Counted from the stretch's first letter, positions 34,912 to 43,979 are shown. The stretch is DNA of 64,000 nt from Hydrogenophaga sp. (GCF_011390835.1 NZ_JAABRQ010000001.1:344348-408347), one strand, 5' to 3'. Numbers and translations are program-made. Notes: generated by a model not told the origin, from the sequence alone.

Positions 34912-35705
34912 GGCTTGCCGTCATCCACCCAGGGCGCGGGTTTCTTCCTGGCAAACGCGGCCAGGCCATCCTTGGCCTCGGGGCTGCGCAAGGCGGCGGC
35001 AAAAGCGATGGCGGCTTCGTCGCGCAGATCAGGTGCGCGGTCTCGCAGGCGCTGCAAAAGGTGCTTGGTGCTGGCCACCGCACCGGGCGCGGCGCGGCGC
35101 AGACGTTGCAAGCGGTCTTCCAGCGCGGAGGCCAGATCGCCGTCGGTCAGCTCGTCCACCAGACCCAAGACCAGCGCCGCCTCGGCCTTGAAACTCAGGC
35201 CTTGCAGCAGACACTGCCTCGCCACCCGGTCGCCCAGCCGCGCCGACACAAAGGGCGCGATCTGCGCTGGCGGCAGGCCCAGGGTGACCTCGGGCGTGCC
35301 GAACACCGAACGCTCGGTGGCGATCACATGGTCGGCACAGCACACCAGCCCAAAACCGCCCCCCATCGCCGCGCCGTCCACAGCGCACACCAGCAACTGG
35401 GGCAGCTCACACAGCGTGTGCAGCACATCGCCAAACGCCCGGTTGGCCGCCACCAGCGGATCGCTCTCGCCCGGGGCCAGGGGCTGGCCGATGGCGCTGG
35501 AAAAATGGCCCAGACTGCCCCCCGCACAAAACGCACCGCTCGCGCCGGTGAGCACGATCAGGCGCAGCGACTCGTCTTGCTTGGCGCGCAGGCAGGCTTC
35601 AAACAGCGCCACCACCATCGCATCGCTCAAGGCGTTGCGCGTGGCCGGATCGCTGAGCGTCCAGCGCTCGGTGTCGCCGGTTCGTTCGATCAAAAGTTCA
35701 GCCAT
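34908..35705 (-). CDS. atuE: enoyl-CoA hydratase, AtuE-like (isohexenylglutaconyl-CoA hydratase type)
   Basis: A 265-residue crotonase. Oxyanion-hole segments are LTGASGAFCAGGSLGHFSS (about residues 50-68) and LLVCAVDGAAMGGGFGLVCCAD (about 98-120), followed by FGTPEVTLGLPPAQIAPFV. In the terpenoid pathway this enzyme hydrates isohexenyl-glutaconyl-CoA after carboxylation; methylglutaconyl-CoA hydratase of leucine breakdown is the close alternative. It lies between the two carboxylase subunit genes, as in atu and liu clusters. Confidence 0.85.
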   Translation of the reverse strand: MAELLIERTGDTERWTLSDPATRNALSDAMVVALFEACLRAKQDESLRLIVLTGASGAFCAGGSLGHFSSAIGQPLAPGESDPLVAANRAFGDVLHTLCELPQLLVCAVDGAAMGGGFGLVCCADHVIATERSVFGTPEVTLGLPPAQIAPFVSARLGDRVARQCLLQGLSFKAEAALVLGLVDELTDGDLASALEDRLQRLRRAAPGAVASTKHLLQRLRDRAPDLRDEAAIAFAAALRSPEAKDGLAAFARKKPAPWVDDGKP

Positions 35706-35735
35706 GTCTTCTTCCCTTTCAGCGTTAGGTAACCG

Positions 35736-35815
35736 GCGCGCGGCGTCTTTTTCAGCGGTCGCCGCCGATCCGGCTCCGCCGGTCGCAGGCGACGTCCCCC
35801 TGGGAGGAAGGCGCG
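35736..35815 (-). repeat. repeat-like spacer between hydratase and dehydrogenase genes, copy E (diverged)
   Basis: The 110-nt spacer contains CCGGCTCCGCCGG and GGCGACGTCCCCCTGGGAGG, GC-rich inverted elements of the same general type as copies A-D but too diverged to align fully. It interrupts an otherwise tightly packed operon. Confidence 0.5.
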
Positions 35816-36991
35816 TCAGCGGCGCAGGTGGGTCTTCTGTATGCCCATCGTCTTCGCCAAAATGCCCAGCATCACCTCGTCAGCCCCACCGCCGATGGAA
35901 GCCAGGCGCCCATCCCGAAACATGCGCGAGACCTTGTTTTCCCAGGTGAAGCCCATGCCACCCCAGAACTGCAGGCAAGTGTCTGGCACCAGGCGGTTGA
36001 GTCGGCCGGCCTTGAGCTTGGCCATGGTGGCCCACTCGGTCACATCTTCGCCCGCCACGTAGTGCTCACAGGCCTGGTAGGTGAGCGCGCGCAGCGTCTC
36101 CACCTCGGTCTTCATCTCGGCCAACTTGAACTGCACCCACTGCTGGTCGGCCAACGTCGCGCCAAAGAGCTTGCGCTCTTGCGCCCACTCCACCGTCCAC
36201 TGGATGCAGTTGGAGAGGCTCTGGATACAGCTGGCCGCAGCCCACAGCCGCTCTTCCTGGAACTGCTGCATCTGGTAGATGAAGCCTGCGCCTTCCTGCC
36301 CAATGCGGTAGCGCTGCGGCACCCGAACCTCGTCGAAATAGATTAGCCCGGTATCGCTGCTGTTCATACCAATCTTGCGGATCTTCTGGCCCACTTCGAT
36401 GCCCTTGAGCAGCTGGCCGTTTTCGCGCATCGGCACCATGACCAGGCTTTTGTTTTTGTGCGCCGGGCCTTCGCTGGTGTTGACCAGCATGCACATCCAG
36501 TCGGCCTGCAGGCTGTTGGTGATCCACATCTTCTGGCCCGAGATCACATAGTCATCGCCGTCCTTGCGCGCCACGCTCTTGATGCCCGAGACATCGCTGC
36601 CGGCGCTGGGCTCGGAGACCCCGATGCAGCCCACCATGTCGCCCGCGATGGCTGGCGCCAGGAACTGCTCACACAGCTCAGGGCTGCCGAAGCGCGCGAG
36701 TGCAGGCGAACACATGTCGGTCTGCACACCGATGGCCATGGGGATGCCACCACAGTGGATATGACCCAGCGCCTCGGCCATGGCCACGCTGTAGGAATAG
36801 TCCAGCCCCGCGCCGCCATAGGCCTCGGGCTTGGTCAGACCGAGCAGGCCGAGCTGGCCCATCTGCTTGAACACTTCGTGCGCCGGGAAGATTTCGGCCG
36901 CCTCCCATTCATCCACATGGGGATTGATCTGCTCGTCGATGAAGCGCTTGAGCGTGTTCTGGATTTCGCGGTGTTCGTGCGTGAATTGCAT
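35816..36991 (-). CDS. atuD: acyl-CoA dehydrogenase, AtuD-like (citronellyl-CoA dehydrogenase type)
   Basis: A 391-residue acyl-CoA dehydrogenase. It begins MQFTHEHREIQNTLKRFIDE, with GVSEPSAGSDVSGIKSVARK, GQKMWITNSLQADWMCMLV, QFWGGMGFTWENKVSRMFRD and the C-terminal IGGGADEVMLGILAKTMGI. A GGAG site 6-7 nt before this ATG supports the start over an upstream TTG. From recollection, the N-terminal half (AIGVQTDMCSPALARFGS) is close to AtuD of Pseudomonas, which oxidises citronellyl-CoA. It lies in the atu gene order next to the carboxyltransferase. Confidence 0.88.
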   Translation of the reverse strand: MQFTHEHREIQNTLKRFIDEQINPHVDEWEAAEIFPAHEVFKQMGQLGLLGLTKPEAYGGAGLDYSYSVAMAEALGHIHCGGIPMAIGVQTDMCSPALARFGSPELCEQFLAPAIAGDMVGCIGVSEPSAGSDVSGIKSVARKDGDDYVISGQKMWITNSLQADWMCMLVNTSEGPAHKNKSLVMVPMRENGQLLKGIEVGQKIRKIGMNSSDTGLIYFDEVRVPQRYRIGQEGAGFIYQMQQFQEERLWAAASCIQSLSNCIQWTVEWAQERKLFGATLADQQWVQFKLAEMKTEVETLRALTYQACEHYVAGEDVTEWATMAKLKAGRLNRLVPDTCLQFWGGMGFTWENKVSRMFRDGRLASIGGGADEVMLGILAKTMGIQKTHLRR

Positions 36992-37012
36992 CTGGATCTC
37001 CAATGAAGGGTG

Positions 37013-38623
37013 CTACATGCGGGCGACCGAAAACTGCATCGACCTCGGTTGCCGCGCAGCGGCCTCAGCGCAGGTGTCGAGGCACAGGCTGAGCACCGCG
37101 CGGGTGTCGCGCGGATCGATCACGCCGTCGTCCAGCACCAGACCGCTGGTAAAAAAGGCGTCGGACTGGTCGTCAAATACTTTCACGATCTGGTCAAACT
37201 GCGCCTGCCTCTGCTCTGGATCGGGCGTGATGCCTCTGCGCTTCATGCCCGCCTCGGCCACGATCTGCATGGTTCGCGCGGCCTGTTCGCCGCCCATCAC
37301 CGCGGTCTTGGCGTTGGGCCAGCTGAACAGGAAGCGCGGCGCGTAACCGCGCCCACACATGCCGTAGTTGCCTGCGCCAAACGAGGCACCGCACTGGATG
37401 GTGATCTGCGGCACATTGGCGCTGGTCACGGCCTGGATCATCTTGCTGCCGTGCTTGATCATGCCGGCCTGCTCGCTGTCCTTGCCGACCATGTAGCCGG
37501 TGGTGTTCTGCAGGTAGATCAACGGATGCCCCAGCTGGCACATACACTGAATGAAGTGCGTGGCCTTGTTGGCGCCGGCCACATCGATCGGGCCGTTGTT
37601 GCTGACAATGCCCACCGCGTGGCCGCCGATGCGCGCCTGCACACACAGCGTGGCTGCGCCATACAGCGGCTTGAATTCGAGCAGCTCTGAAGCATCGACC
37701 AGGCGCGCCACGATTTCTCGCATGTCCACCGGCTCGCGGTGGTGGGGTGGCATGAGAGCCAGCAGATCGTCGGCAGGCAGCGCTGGCGATGGCGCGGCGG
37801 CGCGCGCGGGCAGTGCCCAACCGGTGCGTTGAACCACCTCGCGCGCGATGCCCAGCGCCTGCCGGTCGTCTTCGGCGAGGTACTCGCCCAGGCCCGAGAC
37901 GCTGGTGTGCATCTCGGCACCACCCAGTTCCTCTTCGGTGGCCACCTCGCCCGTGGCCGCCATCAGCAGCGGCGGGCCAGCGAGGAAAGCGCGGGACCGG
38001 CTGCGCACCATGATGACCACGTCGGAAAGCCCCGGCATGTAGGCACCGCCCGCCGTGCCCGAGCCGTGTTGCACTGTGATCACCGGCAGGCCGGCGGCCG
38101 ACAGGCGCGCCAGGTTCCGGAACAGCGAGCCGCCGAGCACAAAACCCTCCACCCGGTATTTGGTGAGGTTGGCGCCCGCACTTTCCACCAGGTGCACGAA
38201 CGGCAGCTTGTTTTCCAGCGCCATCTCCTGCACCCGCAAAATCTTCTCCAGCCCGCGAGGCTGGATGGCGCCGGCCTCGATGCCCGAATCGCTGGCCACC
38301 ACCATGCAACGCACACCGGCGACAAAACCAATGCCCGCCAGGATGCCGCCACCGGGCACCGAGCGCTCAGGGTCTTTCGTGTCCTGCAAATACCCCGCCA
38401 GCGAACACAACAGCAAAAACGGCGCGCCGGGATCGAGCAACAGGCCGATGCGCTCGCGCGGCAGCAACTGGCCGCGCTTGTCGAACACCGGCCTGGATCG
38501 GGCCGAGGCCTGGGCGGCGCGGTCTTCCAGCGCGCGCAGCTGGGCAATGCGCGCCAGCATGGCTGCGCGGCGCTCCTCCGCCACCGCACTCTGGGCGTTG
38601 AACGCAGATTCGAACCGGCTCAT
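37013..38623 (-). CDS. atuC: acyl-CoA carboxylase carboxyltransferase subunit, AtuC-like (geranyl-CoA carboxylase beta)
   Basis: A 536-residue biotin-dependent carboxyltransferase. The N-terminal lobe has KRGQLLPRERIGLLLDPGAPF and the acyl-CoA oxyanion region HGSGTAGGAYMPGLSDVVIM. The C-terminal lobe has YGAATLCVQARIGGHAVGIV, LIYLQNTTGYMVGKDSEQAG and CGASFGAGNYGMCGRGYAPR. It transfers CO2 from carboxybiotin on the AtuF-like subunit to the gamma carbon of a branched enoyl-CoA. Methylcrotonyl-CoA carboxylase is the close alternative. The start overlaps the SDR stop by 4 nt. Confidence 0.9.
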   Translation of the reverse strand: MSRFESAFNAQSAVAEERRAAMLARIAQLRALEDRAAQASARSRPVFDKRGQLLPRERIGLLLDPGAPFLLLCSLAGYLQDTKDPERSVPGGGILAGIGFVAGVRCMVVASDSGIEAGAIQPRGLEKILRVQEMALENKLPFVHLVESAGANLTKYRVEGFVLGGSLFRNLARLSAAGLPVITVQHGSGTAGGAYMPGLSDVVIMVRSRSRAFLAGPPLLMAATGEVATEEELGGAEMHTSVSGLGEYLAEDDRQALGIAREVVQRTGWALPARAAAPSPALPADDLLALMPPHHREPVDMREIVARLVDASELLEFKPLYGAATLCVQARIGGHAVGIVSNNGPIDVAGANKATHFIQCMCQLGHPLIYLQNTTGYMVGKDSEQAGMIKHGSKMIQAVTSANVPQITIQCGASFGAGNYGMCGRGYAPRFLFSWPNAKTAVMGGEQAARTMQIVAEAGMKRRGITPDPEQRQAQFDQIVKVFDDQSDAFFTSGLVLDDGVIDPRDTRAVLSLCLDTCAEAAARQPRSMQFSVARM

Positions 38624-39525
38624 GAAAACACCTTGGGCGTGACCGCGCGATGGAAGCCGTCAAACGGTTTCACCGCGTCGCGCGCCTGGGCCTCCGCGCT
38701 CGCCGGCACCTGGCCCCAGCCCATGCGCACCTGGGGCCGCGCGCCGTCCACCCGCAGCACCGAGCCGCTGATAAAGCTGGCCGCGGGCGAGAGCAGGAAC
38801 ACGATGGCGGCCGATGTTTCGGCCTCGTTGCCGAAGCGCCCGGCCGGCACGGTGTCGCGCATCGCGCGCAACTGGGGGCCGGCTTCAGCGGGGTAGTGGT
38901 CCATGCCGCTGGACGCGATGTAGCCCGGCGCCACCGCGTTCACCCGCACGCCACTTTTGGCCCACTCCAGCGCGGCAGTTTCGGTGAAGCTCACCATGCC
39001 GGCACGGGCAGCGCCGCTGTGGCCCATGCCTGGCATGGAACCCCACATGTCGGCCACGATGTTGACCACCACACCGCCTCGCGCCTGCATGGTTTGCAGG
39101 TAACACTCGCGCGCCACCAGGAAGCCGCCGGTGAGGTTGGTGTCGATCACCGCCTGCCAGCCTTTGGCGCTGATCTTTTCCAGCGGCGTCATGAACTGGC
39201 CGCCAGCGTTGTTCACCAGGCCGTCGATGCGGCCGTGCGCGGCCAGCACCGCCGCCACCATGGCACGCACCGTGTCTTCCTGGCGGATTTCGCACACCTG
39301 CACACTCGCGCGCCCACCATCCGCTTCGATTTCGGCCAGGGTGGTCTGCAGTTTGTCGGGGTTGCGCCCCACGAGCACCACGGTTGCGCCCAGGCTGGCG
39401 AGCTCGTGCGCCGTGCAGCGCCCGATGCCCGAGCCGCCGCCGGTGATGACAATCACCCGGCCCGCAAACAGGTCAGCAGCGAACACCGATCGGTAGCGCG
39501 CCGCGGGCAACAGAGCATCGTTCAT
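38620..39525 (-). CDS. short-chain dehydrogenase/reductase, AtuB/citronellol dehydrogenase-like
   Basis: A 301-residue SDR. The cofactor motif GGGSGIGRCTAHELASLGA is near residue 30, followed by NNAGGQFMTPLEKIS. The usual Y-x3-K active-site pair is replaced: the corresponding stretch reads GMGHSGAARAGMVSFTETAA, as in the 2,4-dienoyl-CoA reductase-like branch, so its chemistry may not be simple alcohol oxidation. KEGG-style annotation labels this group citronellol/citronellal dehydrogenase. Its start overlaps the regulator stop by 1 nt (TGATG) and its stop overlaps atuC by 4 nt. Confidence 0.85.
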   Translation of the reverse strand: MNDALLPAARYRSVFAADLFAGRVIVITGGGSGIGRCTAHELASLGATVVLVGRNPDKLQTTLAEIEADGGRASVQVCEIRQEDTVRAMVAAVLAAHGRIDGLVNNAGGQFMTPLEKISAKGWQAVIDTNLTGGFLVARECYLQTMQARGGVVVNIVADMWGSMPGMGHSGAARAGMVSFTETAALEWAKSGVRVNAVAPGYIASSGMDHYPAEAGPQLRAMRDTVPAGRFGNEAETSAAIVFLLSPAASFISGSVLRVDGARPQVRMGWGQVPASAEAQARDAVKPFDGFHRAVTPKVFS

Positions 39526-40208
39526 CAGGCCGCCTTCAGAAACAGTTGCAGGGCTGTGTGGGTGAGGTCATCGAGCGTGGCGCGGCGCCGCCGCTTGCCC
39601 GCGCCCGGCGGCTGGTACCACTGCACAGTCCAGTTCAGCGCGCCAAACACCATCAGGCGCACCAGCGCCGGATCGCCTGCGAGCTGGCCGTCGGCGTGCA
39701 GCGCGGTCAACACCGGTACCCACGCGGCTTCGTACGCATCTTTGAGTGCGGTGATGGCCACCGCCTGGTCTGCATCCAGCCGGCGCCACTCGTACAGCAT
39801 GACGGGAATGAAATCGCTGTCGGGGCCGAGCAGCACCTCGAAGTGGTTGCGGACCAGCGCGGCCAGCCGTTCGCGCGGCGAGGCGCCTTCGGGCAGGGCC
39901 GCCAGCGCGGTGTTCTGGCGCTGAATGGCGCTGCGCATGCCTTCCTGCATCACCGCGGCCAGCAGCGCCTGTTTGTTCTCGAAGTGGTAGAAAGGCGAGC
40001 CCGATCGCATGCCAGCGGCGCTGGCGATGTCGCGCGTGCTGCTGGCGTCAAAGCCGCGCTGGCGAAACAGTCGGGCGGCGGCGTCCAGCACCTCGCGCCG
40101 GCGATTGCCATCGTCGCGCTCTTCGGCGGTCTTGCGCGGTCGGCCGCGCGGTCGCGGTCGCACCAAGGCCGCGGGGGGCATTTCGTCAACAGGGCTGGCG
40201 CTGGTCAT
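39525..40208 (-). CDS. TetR family transcriptional regulator (AtuR-like)
   Basis: A 227-residue TetR-type repressor. The N-terminal helix-turn-helix is ARLFRQRGFDASSTRDIASA, AGMRSGSPFYHFENKQALLA, preceded by a basic arginine-rich tail. The ligand-binding domain is helical. It is the first gene of the leftward atu-like operon and touches the SDR gene by 1 nt, so it likely represses its own operon until an acyl-CoA intermediate accumulates. A perfect 14-bp palindrome lies 34 nt upstream of its start. Confidence 0.9.
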   Translation of the reverse strand: MTSASPVDEMPPAALVRPRPRGRPRKTAEERDDGNRRREVLDAAARLFRQRGFDASSTRDIASAAGMRSGSPFYHFENKQALLAAVMQEGMRSAIQRQNTALAALPEGASPRERLAALVRNHFEVLLGPDSDFIPVMLYEWRRLDADQAVAITALKDAYEAAWVPVLTALHADGQLAGDPALVRLMVFGALNWTVQWYQPPGAGKRRRRATLDDLTHTALQLFLKAA

Positions 40209-40242
40209 GTAGCGGGACGATAGCAGGCCGGTCTATTTTCAG

Positions 40243-40256
40243 CAAGCAGTTGCTTG
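40243..40256. promoter_or_regulatory. candidate operator of the TetR regulator
   Basis: The perfect palindrome CAAGCAGTTGCTTG lies between the divergent TetR-led operon and the saccharopine dehydrogenase-like gene. On the minus strand it overlaps a TTGCCA -35-like box and the spacer before AATAGA, where a repressor would block transcription. Assignment is from symmetry and position. Confidence 0.6.
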
Positions 40257-40353
40257 GCAAAAATCAAACGACGCTGTCCCGCGCCCGACAACGCGAACGG
40301 TTTTCAGGGGCACGCGCCTACCGGGAACCCGGCGCCTGTGCGACCATGAAACG

Positions 40354-41580
40354 ATGAACCAGAAACCCCACGACCTGATTGTTTTCGGCGCCACCGGCTT
40401 TACCGGCCGTCTCGTTGCCGAGTACCTGCACACCACCTACGGCGTTGGCCAGGAGGTGAAATGGGCCATGGCCGGGCGCAGCCTGGACAAGCTTCGGCGG
40501 GTGCGCGACGAGCTCGGCATCAGCGAAGACCTGCCCCTGCTGGTGGCCGACGCCAGCGACACCGCGGCGCTGAAAAAACTGGTCGCCCAGACCCGGGTGG
40601 TCATCACCACGGTAGGGCCGTACCAGCTGCACGGCAACGAACTGGTCGCGGCCTGCGCCGAAGCCGGCACCGACTACGTGGACCTGTGCGGCGAGCCAGG
40701 GTGGATGGCAGAAAAGATCCCGCAGCTGCAAAAGCCCGCAGCTGCCAGCGGCGCGCGCATCGTCTTCTCGTGCGGCTTTGATTCGATCCCGTTTGACCTC
40801 GGCGTGGTCTTCCTGCAGCACGAGTCGATGCAGCGCCTGGGCGATCCGCTGGTGCGGGTGCATGGCCGGGTCAAGACCATGAAAGGCACGTTTTCCGGCG
40901 GCACCGCCGCCAGCCTGCTGGCCACCATGGAGGCCGTCGGTCGCGACCGCTCGCTCATCAAGACCCTGGGCAACCCCTACGCGCTCGTGCCTGGCTTCAA
41001 AGGCCCGCGCCAGCCCAACGATGGCGTGGCCGAATACGACGAGCTGGCCAAGGCCTGGACGGCACCGTTTGTGATGGCGCCGATCAACACCAAAAACGTG
41101 CACCGCACCCACGCCCTGCGCGGTCACCCCTGGGGCACCGATTTCATCTACAGCGAGCGCATGCTCACCGGCAAGGGCAGCAAGGGCGAGCAGCGGGCCA
41201 AAAAGATGGCGCGCAACACCAAAATTCAAAACGTGTTGCTCGCCATTGGTCCGACCCGGGCGCTGATTCGCCGCTTTGCTCTGCCCAAACCAGGCGAAGG
41301 CCCGAACAAGCATCAGCGCGAGACCGGGCACTACGAAGTGCTGTTTGTGGGCCAGACCGCGGGCGGCCAAACGCTGAGCGCCACGGTCAAGGGCGACCGC
41401 GACCCCGGCTATGGCTCCACCTGCAAGCTGATCGCCGAGAGCGCGCTGTGCTTGGCGAATGAGGTGGACCTCCAGATGACGCCTGGCGGCGTTTGGACCC
41501 CGGGCGCGGCCATGGGGCTCACACTTCAGCGGCGCCTGCAGGCCAAGGCGGGTCTGACGTTCGCGCTGCTGAGTGATTGA
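40354..41580 (+). CDS. saccharopine dehydrogenase-like NADP-binding protein (trans-acting enoyl reductase type)
   Basis: A 408-residue protein with an N-terminal Rossmann domain (LIVFGATGFTGRLVAEYLHT), the substrate-facing VVITTVGPYQLHGNELVAAC and AGTDYVDLCGEPGWMAEKI, then a family C-terminal domain. Relatives include mycobacterial trans-acting enoyl reductases and eukaryotic SCCPDH; the substrate here is unknown. It is divergent from the TetR-led operon and shares the palindrome region, so it may be co-regulated with terpenoid breakdown. Confidence 0.85.
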   Translation: MNQKPHDLIVFGATGFTGRLVAEYLHTTYGVGQEVKWAMAGRSLDKLRRVRDELGISEDLPLLVADASDTAALKKLVAQTRVVITTVGPYQLHGNELVAACAEAGTDYVDLCGEPGWMAEKIPQLQKPAAASGARIVFSCGFDSIPFDLGVVFLQHESMQRLGDPLVRVHGRVKTMKGTFSGGTAASLLATMEAVGRDRSLIKTLGNPYALVPGFKGPRQPNDGVAEYDELAKAWTAPFVMAPINTKNVHRTHALRGHPWGTDFIYSERMLTGKGSKGEQRAKKMARNTKIQNVLLAIGPTRALIRRFALPKPGEGPNKHQRETGHYEVLFVGQTAGGQTLSATVKGDRDPGYGSTCKLIAESALCLANEVDLQMTPGGVWTPGAAMGLTLQRRLQAKAGLTFALLSD

Positions 41581-41617
41581 TCGATCCCTTCTTGCCACTG
41601 AGCGTGAGGCATCGCGC

Positions 41618-43111
41618 TCAATGCTCGAGCGCGAAGTCGATGAAGCCGCGCTCCACTGAGGTCGAGATCAGCCGCACGCGCACCGACTTGCCCACCTTGA
41701 GCGCCGGCAAATCACCGTTCAACCGGCCCTCGACCGGTGGCTCGAAGATGCGTACCCATACCCCGCGGTCGCTGACACCCGTGACCAGGCCATCGAACCG
41801 CTGTCCGATGCGCGAGTGCAGCAGCAGGGCCGCTTCCGACTTGCGCATCTGACGCTCTACCTTTTGCGCAGCATCCTCCTGCTCGGTGCAATGGGCAGCG
41901 AGATCCACCAGCTCAACCTGCGAATAAGGCGAACGCCCCCCCGCGAGCGAAGCCTTGACCAGACGCTGTGTGATCAGATCCGGGAAACGGCGATTGGGTG
42001 CGGTCGAATGCATGTAGTCTTGCACCGCCAGACCGAAGTGACCAATGGGTGCGTCGCCAGAGCGTTCCACCACGTACTCACCAGAACCCATAAGCTTCAC
42101 GATCACCAGCGACAGGTCAGGAAAGCGCAAAGGATCCTCGCGGTGCTGCCGCGCCAGAAAGGCCTCCAGCGCCTTGCCATCGGGCTGGCCGGGCAGCTTC
42201 ACCCCATAGCCGTGCGCCACATCGACAATGCGCTGCCAGCGTTCGGGCGACCGCACCACGCGACTCAGCGCCATCCCGCCATGCGCGGACAGGTAACGTG
42301 CGGTGCAGCCGTTGGTGGCGATCATGAACTCTTCGATCAGCTGCCGCGCCCGGTTCTGAGGCTGCTGGCGGATGTCGGTGATGCGCTCGCCGTCAAACTG
42401 TGCCCGCGGCTGGAAAGACTCGAACTCCAGCGAACCTTCGGCGCGCCGCAGCACCCGCAGCTTCTGCGCCAAACCGTCCTGGGCGCGCAGCTGCATGTCC
42501 AACCCATGAACCTGTCGTGCGGGCTGAGGCAGTTCGCGATCGCCTTCGATCCAGGCCGACACTGCGTCATAGGCCAGCTGCGCCTTGTTGCGCACCGCAG
42601 CGCGGTAAATGGCGGATTCGATCAGGAGCCCATCGTCCGTGAACACCATTTCGGTGACGATGGCAAGCCGGTCCTCGTCAGGATTGAGTGAGGTCAGCCC
42701 GGTGGACAACTGCTCGGGCAGCATGGGGAAGATGCGCGCCGAGGTGTAGACGGAGGTGGTATTGAACTGGGCGTGCTGATCAATGGGTGTGCCCTTCTTG
42801 ACCAGTGCATCCACATCGGCCACGGCCACCCAGACCCGCAAGCCGCCCTTGGGCAGGGATTCGCTCAGCGAGAGCTGGTCCAGATCGCGCGAATCGTCGT
42901 TGTCAATCGAGAACCAGTCACGAGACCGGAGATCGCGAACGTCGCTGCCCTGGTCCGTCGCCGGCGCTTTTAGGCCGGCCAGCTGCTCCTGCACGGCACT
43001 GGAAAACTCGGGTTCCAGCCCGCGGCTGAACATGGCCAACCCTGCCAGCGTAGCCAGGGTGGTGCGGTGGTGGTTCAGCGCTTGATTCACATGGGGCTCC
43101 TGATGGGTCAT
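41618..43111 (-). CDS. RNB-domain exoribonuclease (RNase II family)
   Basis: A 497-residue RNase II-family enzyme, short for the family (no N-terminal cold-shock domains are obvious). The catalytic metal-binding stretch is FSIDNDDSRDLDQLSLSE: three of the usual four aspartates of D-x5-D-x-D-D align, and the last position is Gln. The RNB core continues with YMHSTAPNRRFPDLITQRL. A C-terminal S1-like RNA-binding domain is seen in GQRFDGLVTGVSDRGVWVRI. It would degrade RNA 3' to 5'. An upstream in-frame ATG adds 15 residues; the MTHQEP start is a guess. Confidence 0.85.
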   Translation of the reverse strand: MTHQEPHVNQALNHHRTTLATLAGLAMFSRGLEPEFSSAVQEQLAGLKAPATDQGSDVRDLRSRDWFSIDNDDSRDLDQLSLSESLPKGGLRVWVAVADVDALVKKGTPIDQHAQFNTTSVYTSARIFPMLPEQLSTGLTSLNPDEDRLAIVTEMVFTDDGLLIESAIYRAAVRNKAQLAYDAVSAWIEGDRELPQPARQVHGLDMQLRAQDGLAQKLRVLRRAEGSLEFESFQPRAQFDGERITDIRQQPQNRARQLIEEFMIATNGCTARYLSAHGGMALSRVVRSPERWQRIVDVAHGYGVKLPGQPDGKALEAFLARQHREDPLRFPDLSLVIVKLMGSGEYVVERSGDAPIGHFGLAVQDYMHSTAPNRRFPDLITQRLVKASLAGGRSPYSQVELVDLAAHCTEQEDAAQKVERQMRKSEAALLLHSRIGQRFDGLVTGVSDRGVWVRIFEPPVEGRLNGDLPALKVGKSVRVRLISTSVERGFIDFALEH

Positions 43112-43265
43112 TTGGCCATTCTGCGCGTGAAGCGCACGGTCGTCACCCAGCGACACCCCGCTTCCCAGAGAGACCGAAGCGCGCCGGGAGGCACACCACG
43201 TCCACTAAACTGGGCTCCCGATATCTCCGGTGCCGTCGCTCCGGATCGCCAACGAAAGCATCTGC

Positions 43266-43979
43266 ATGGGCGCACAGTGGAAAGCCAAGCACAAAGACCT
43301 CGCCGCCAACGCCAAAGGGCGCTTGTTTGGCAAGCTGGCCAAAGACATCATGATCGCGGCGCGCCACGGCGCCGACCCGGCTGCCAACGCGCGGCTGCGC
43401 CTGGTGATGGAGCAGGCGCGCAAGGTGTCGATGCCCAAGGACACGCTGGACCGCGCCATCAAAAAGGGCGCGGGCCTGACCGGCGAGACGGTGCAGTTTG
43501 ACGCCGTGATGTACGAGGGTTTTGCGCCGCACCGCGTGCCGGTGATGGTGGAGTGTCTGACCGACAACGTGAACCGTGCCGCCTCCGACATGCGTGTGCT
43601 GTTCCGCAAGGGGCAGCAAGGCGCTCCGGGCTCGGTGGCCTGGGATTTTGACCACGTGGGTCACATCGAGGCCGAGCCCAGCGCGCCGGGGGCCGACCCG
43701 GAGGTGGCCGCCATTGAAGCCGGTGCACAAGACCTGGAGCCCGGAGACGACGAAGGCAGCACCCGCTTCATCACCGACCCGGCCGACCTCGATCTGGTCA
43801 GCCGAGCCCTGCCCGAACACGGCTTCACCGTGCTCGCAACCCAGCTCGCCTACCGCCCCAAAAATCCGGTGGACCCAGCCAGCCTCACGGCCGAGCAGCT
43901 CGAAGAGGTCGAGGCCTTTCTGGCTGCGCTCGATGCCAACGAAGACGTGCAGCACGTGTACGCCGGTCTGGCTGGGTAG
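43266..43979 (+). CDS. YebC/PmpR family regulator
   Basis: A 237-residue YebC/TACO1-family protein. It begins [20 protein letters not shown], with the conserved [18 protein letters not shown] and [20 protein letters not shown]. Family members act as DNA-binding regulators or as translation factors that relieve ribosome stalling at proline stretches. The N-terminus reads [10 protein letters not shown] instead of MAGHSKWANI, marking the second (YeeN-like) subgroup. It is divergent from the RNB-domain nuclease. Confidence 0.92.
   Translation: MGAQWKAKHKDLAANAKGRLFGKLAKDIMIAARHGADPAANARLRLVMEQARKVSMPKDTLDRAIKKGAGLTGETVQFDAVMYEGFAPHRVPVMVECLTDNVNRAASDMRVLFRKGQQGAPGSVAWDFDHVGHIEAEPSAPGADPEVAAIEAGAQDLEPGDDEGSTRFITDPADLDLVSRALPEHGFTVLATQLAYRPKNPVDPASLTAEQLEEVEAFLAALDANEDVQHVYAGLAG

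Noticed and set aside
36458..39924. Long opposite-strand frames across the atu-like operon
   Set aside because: High GC content yields long antisense frames; they lack domains and ribosome sites.
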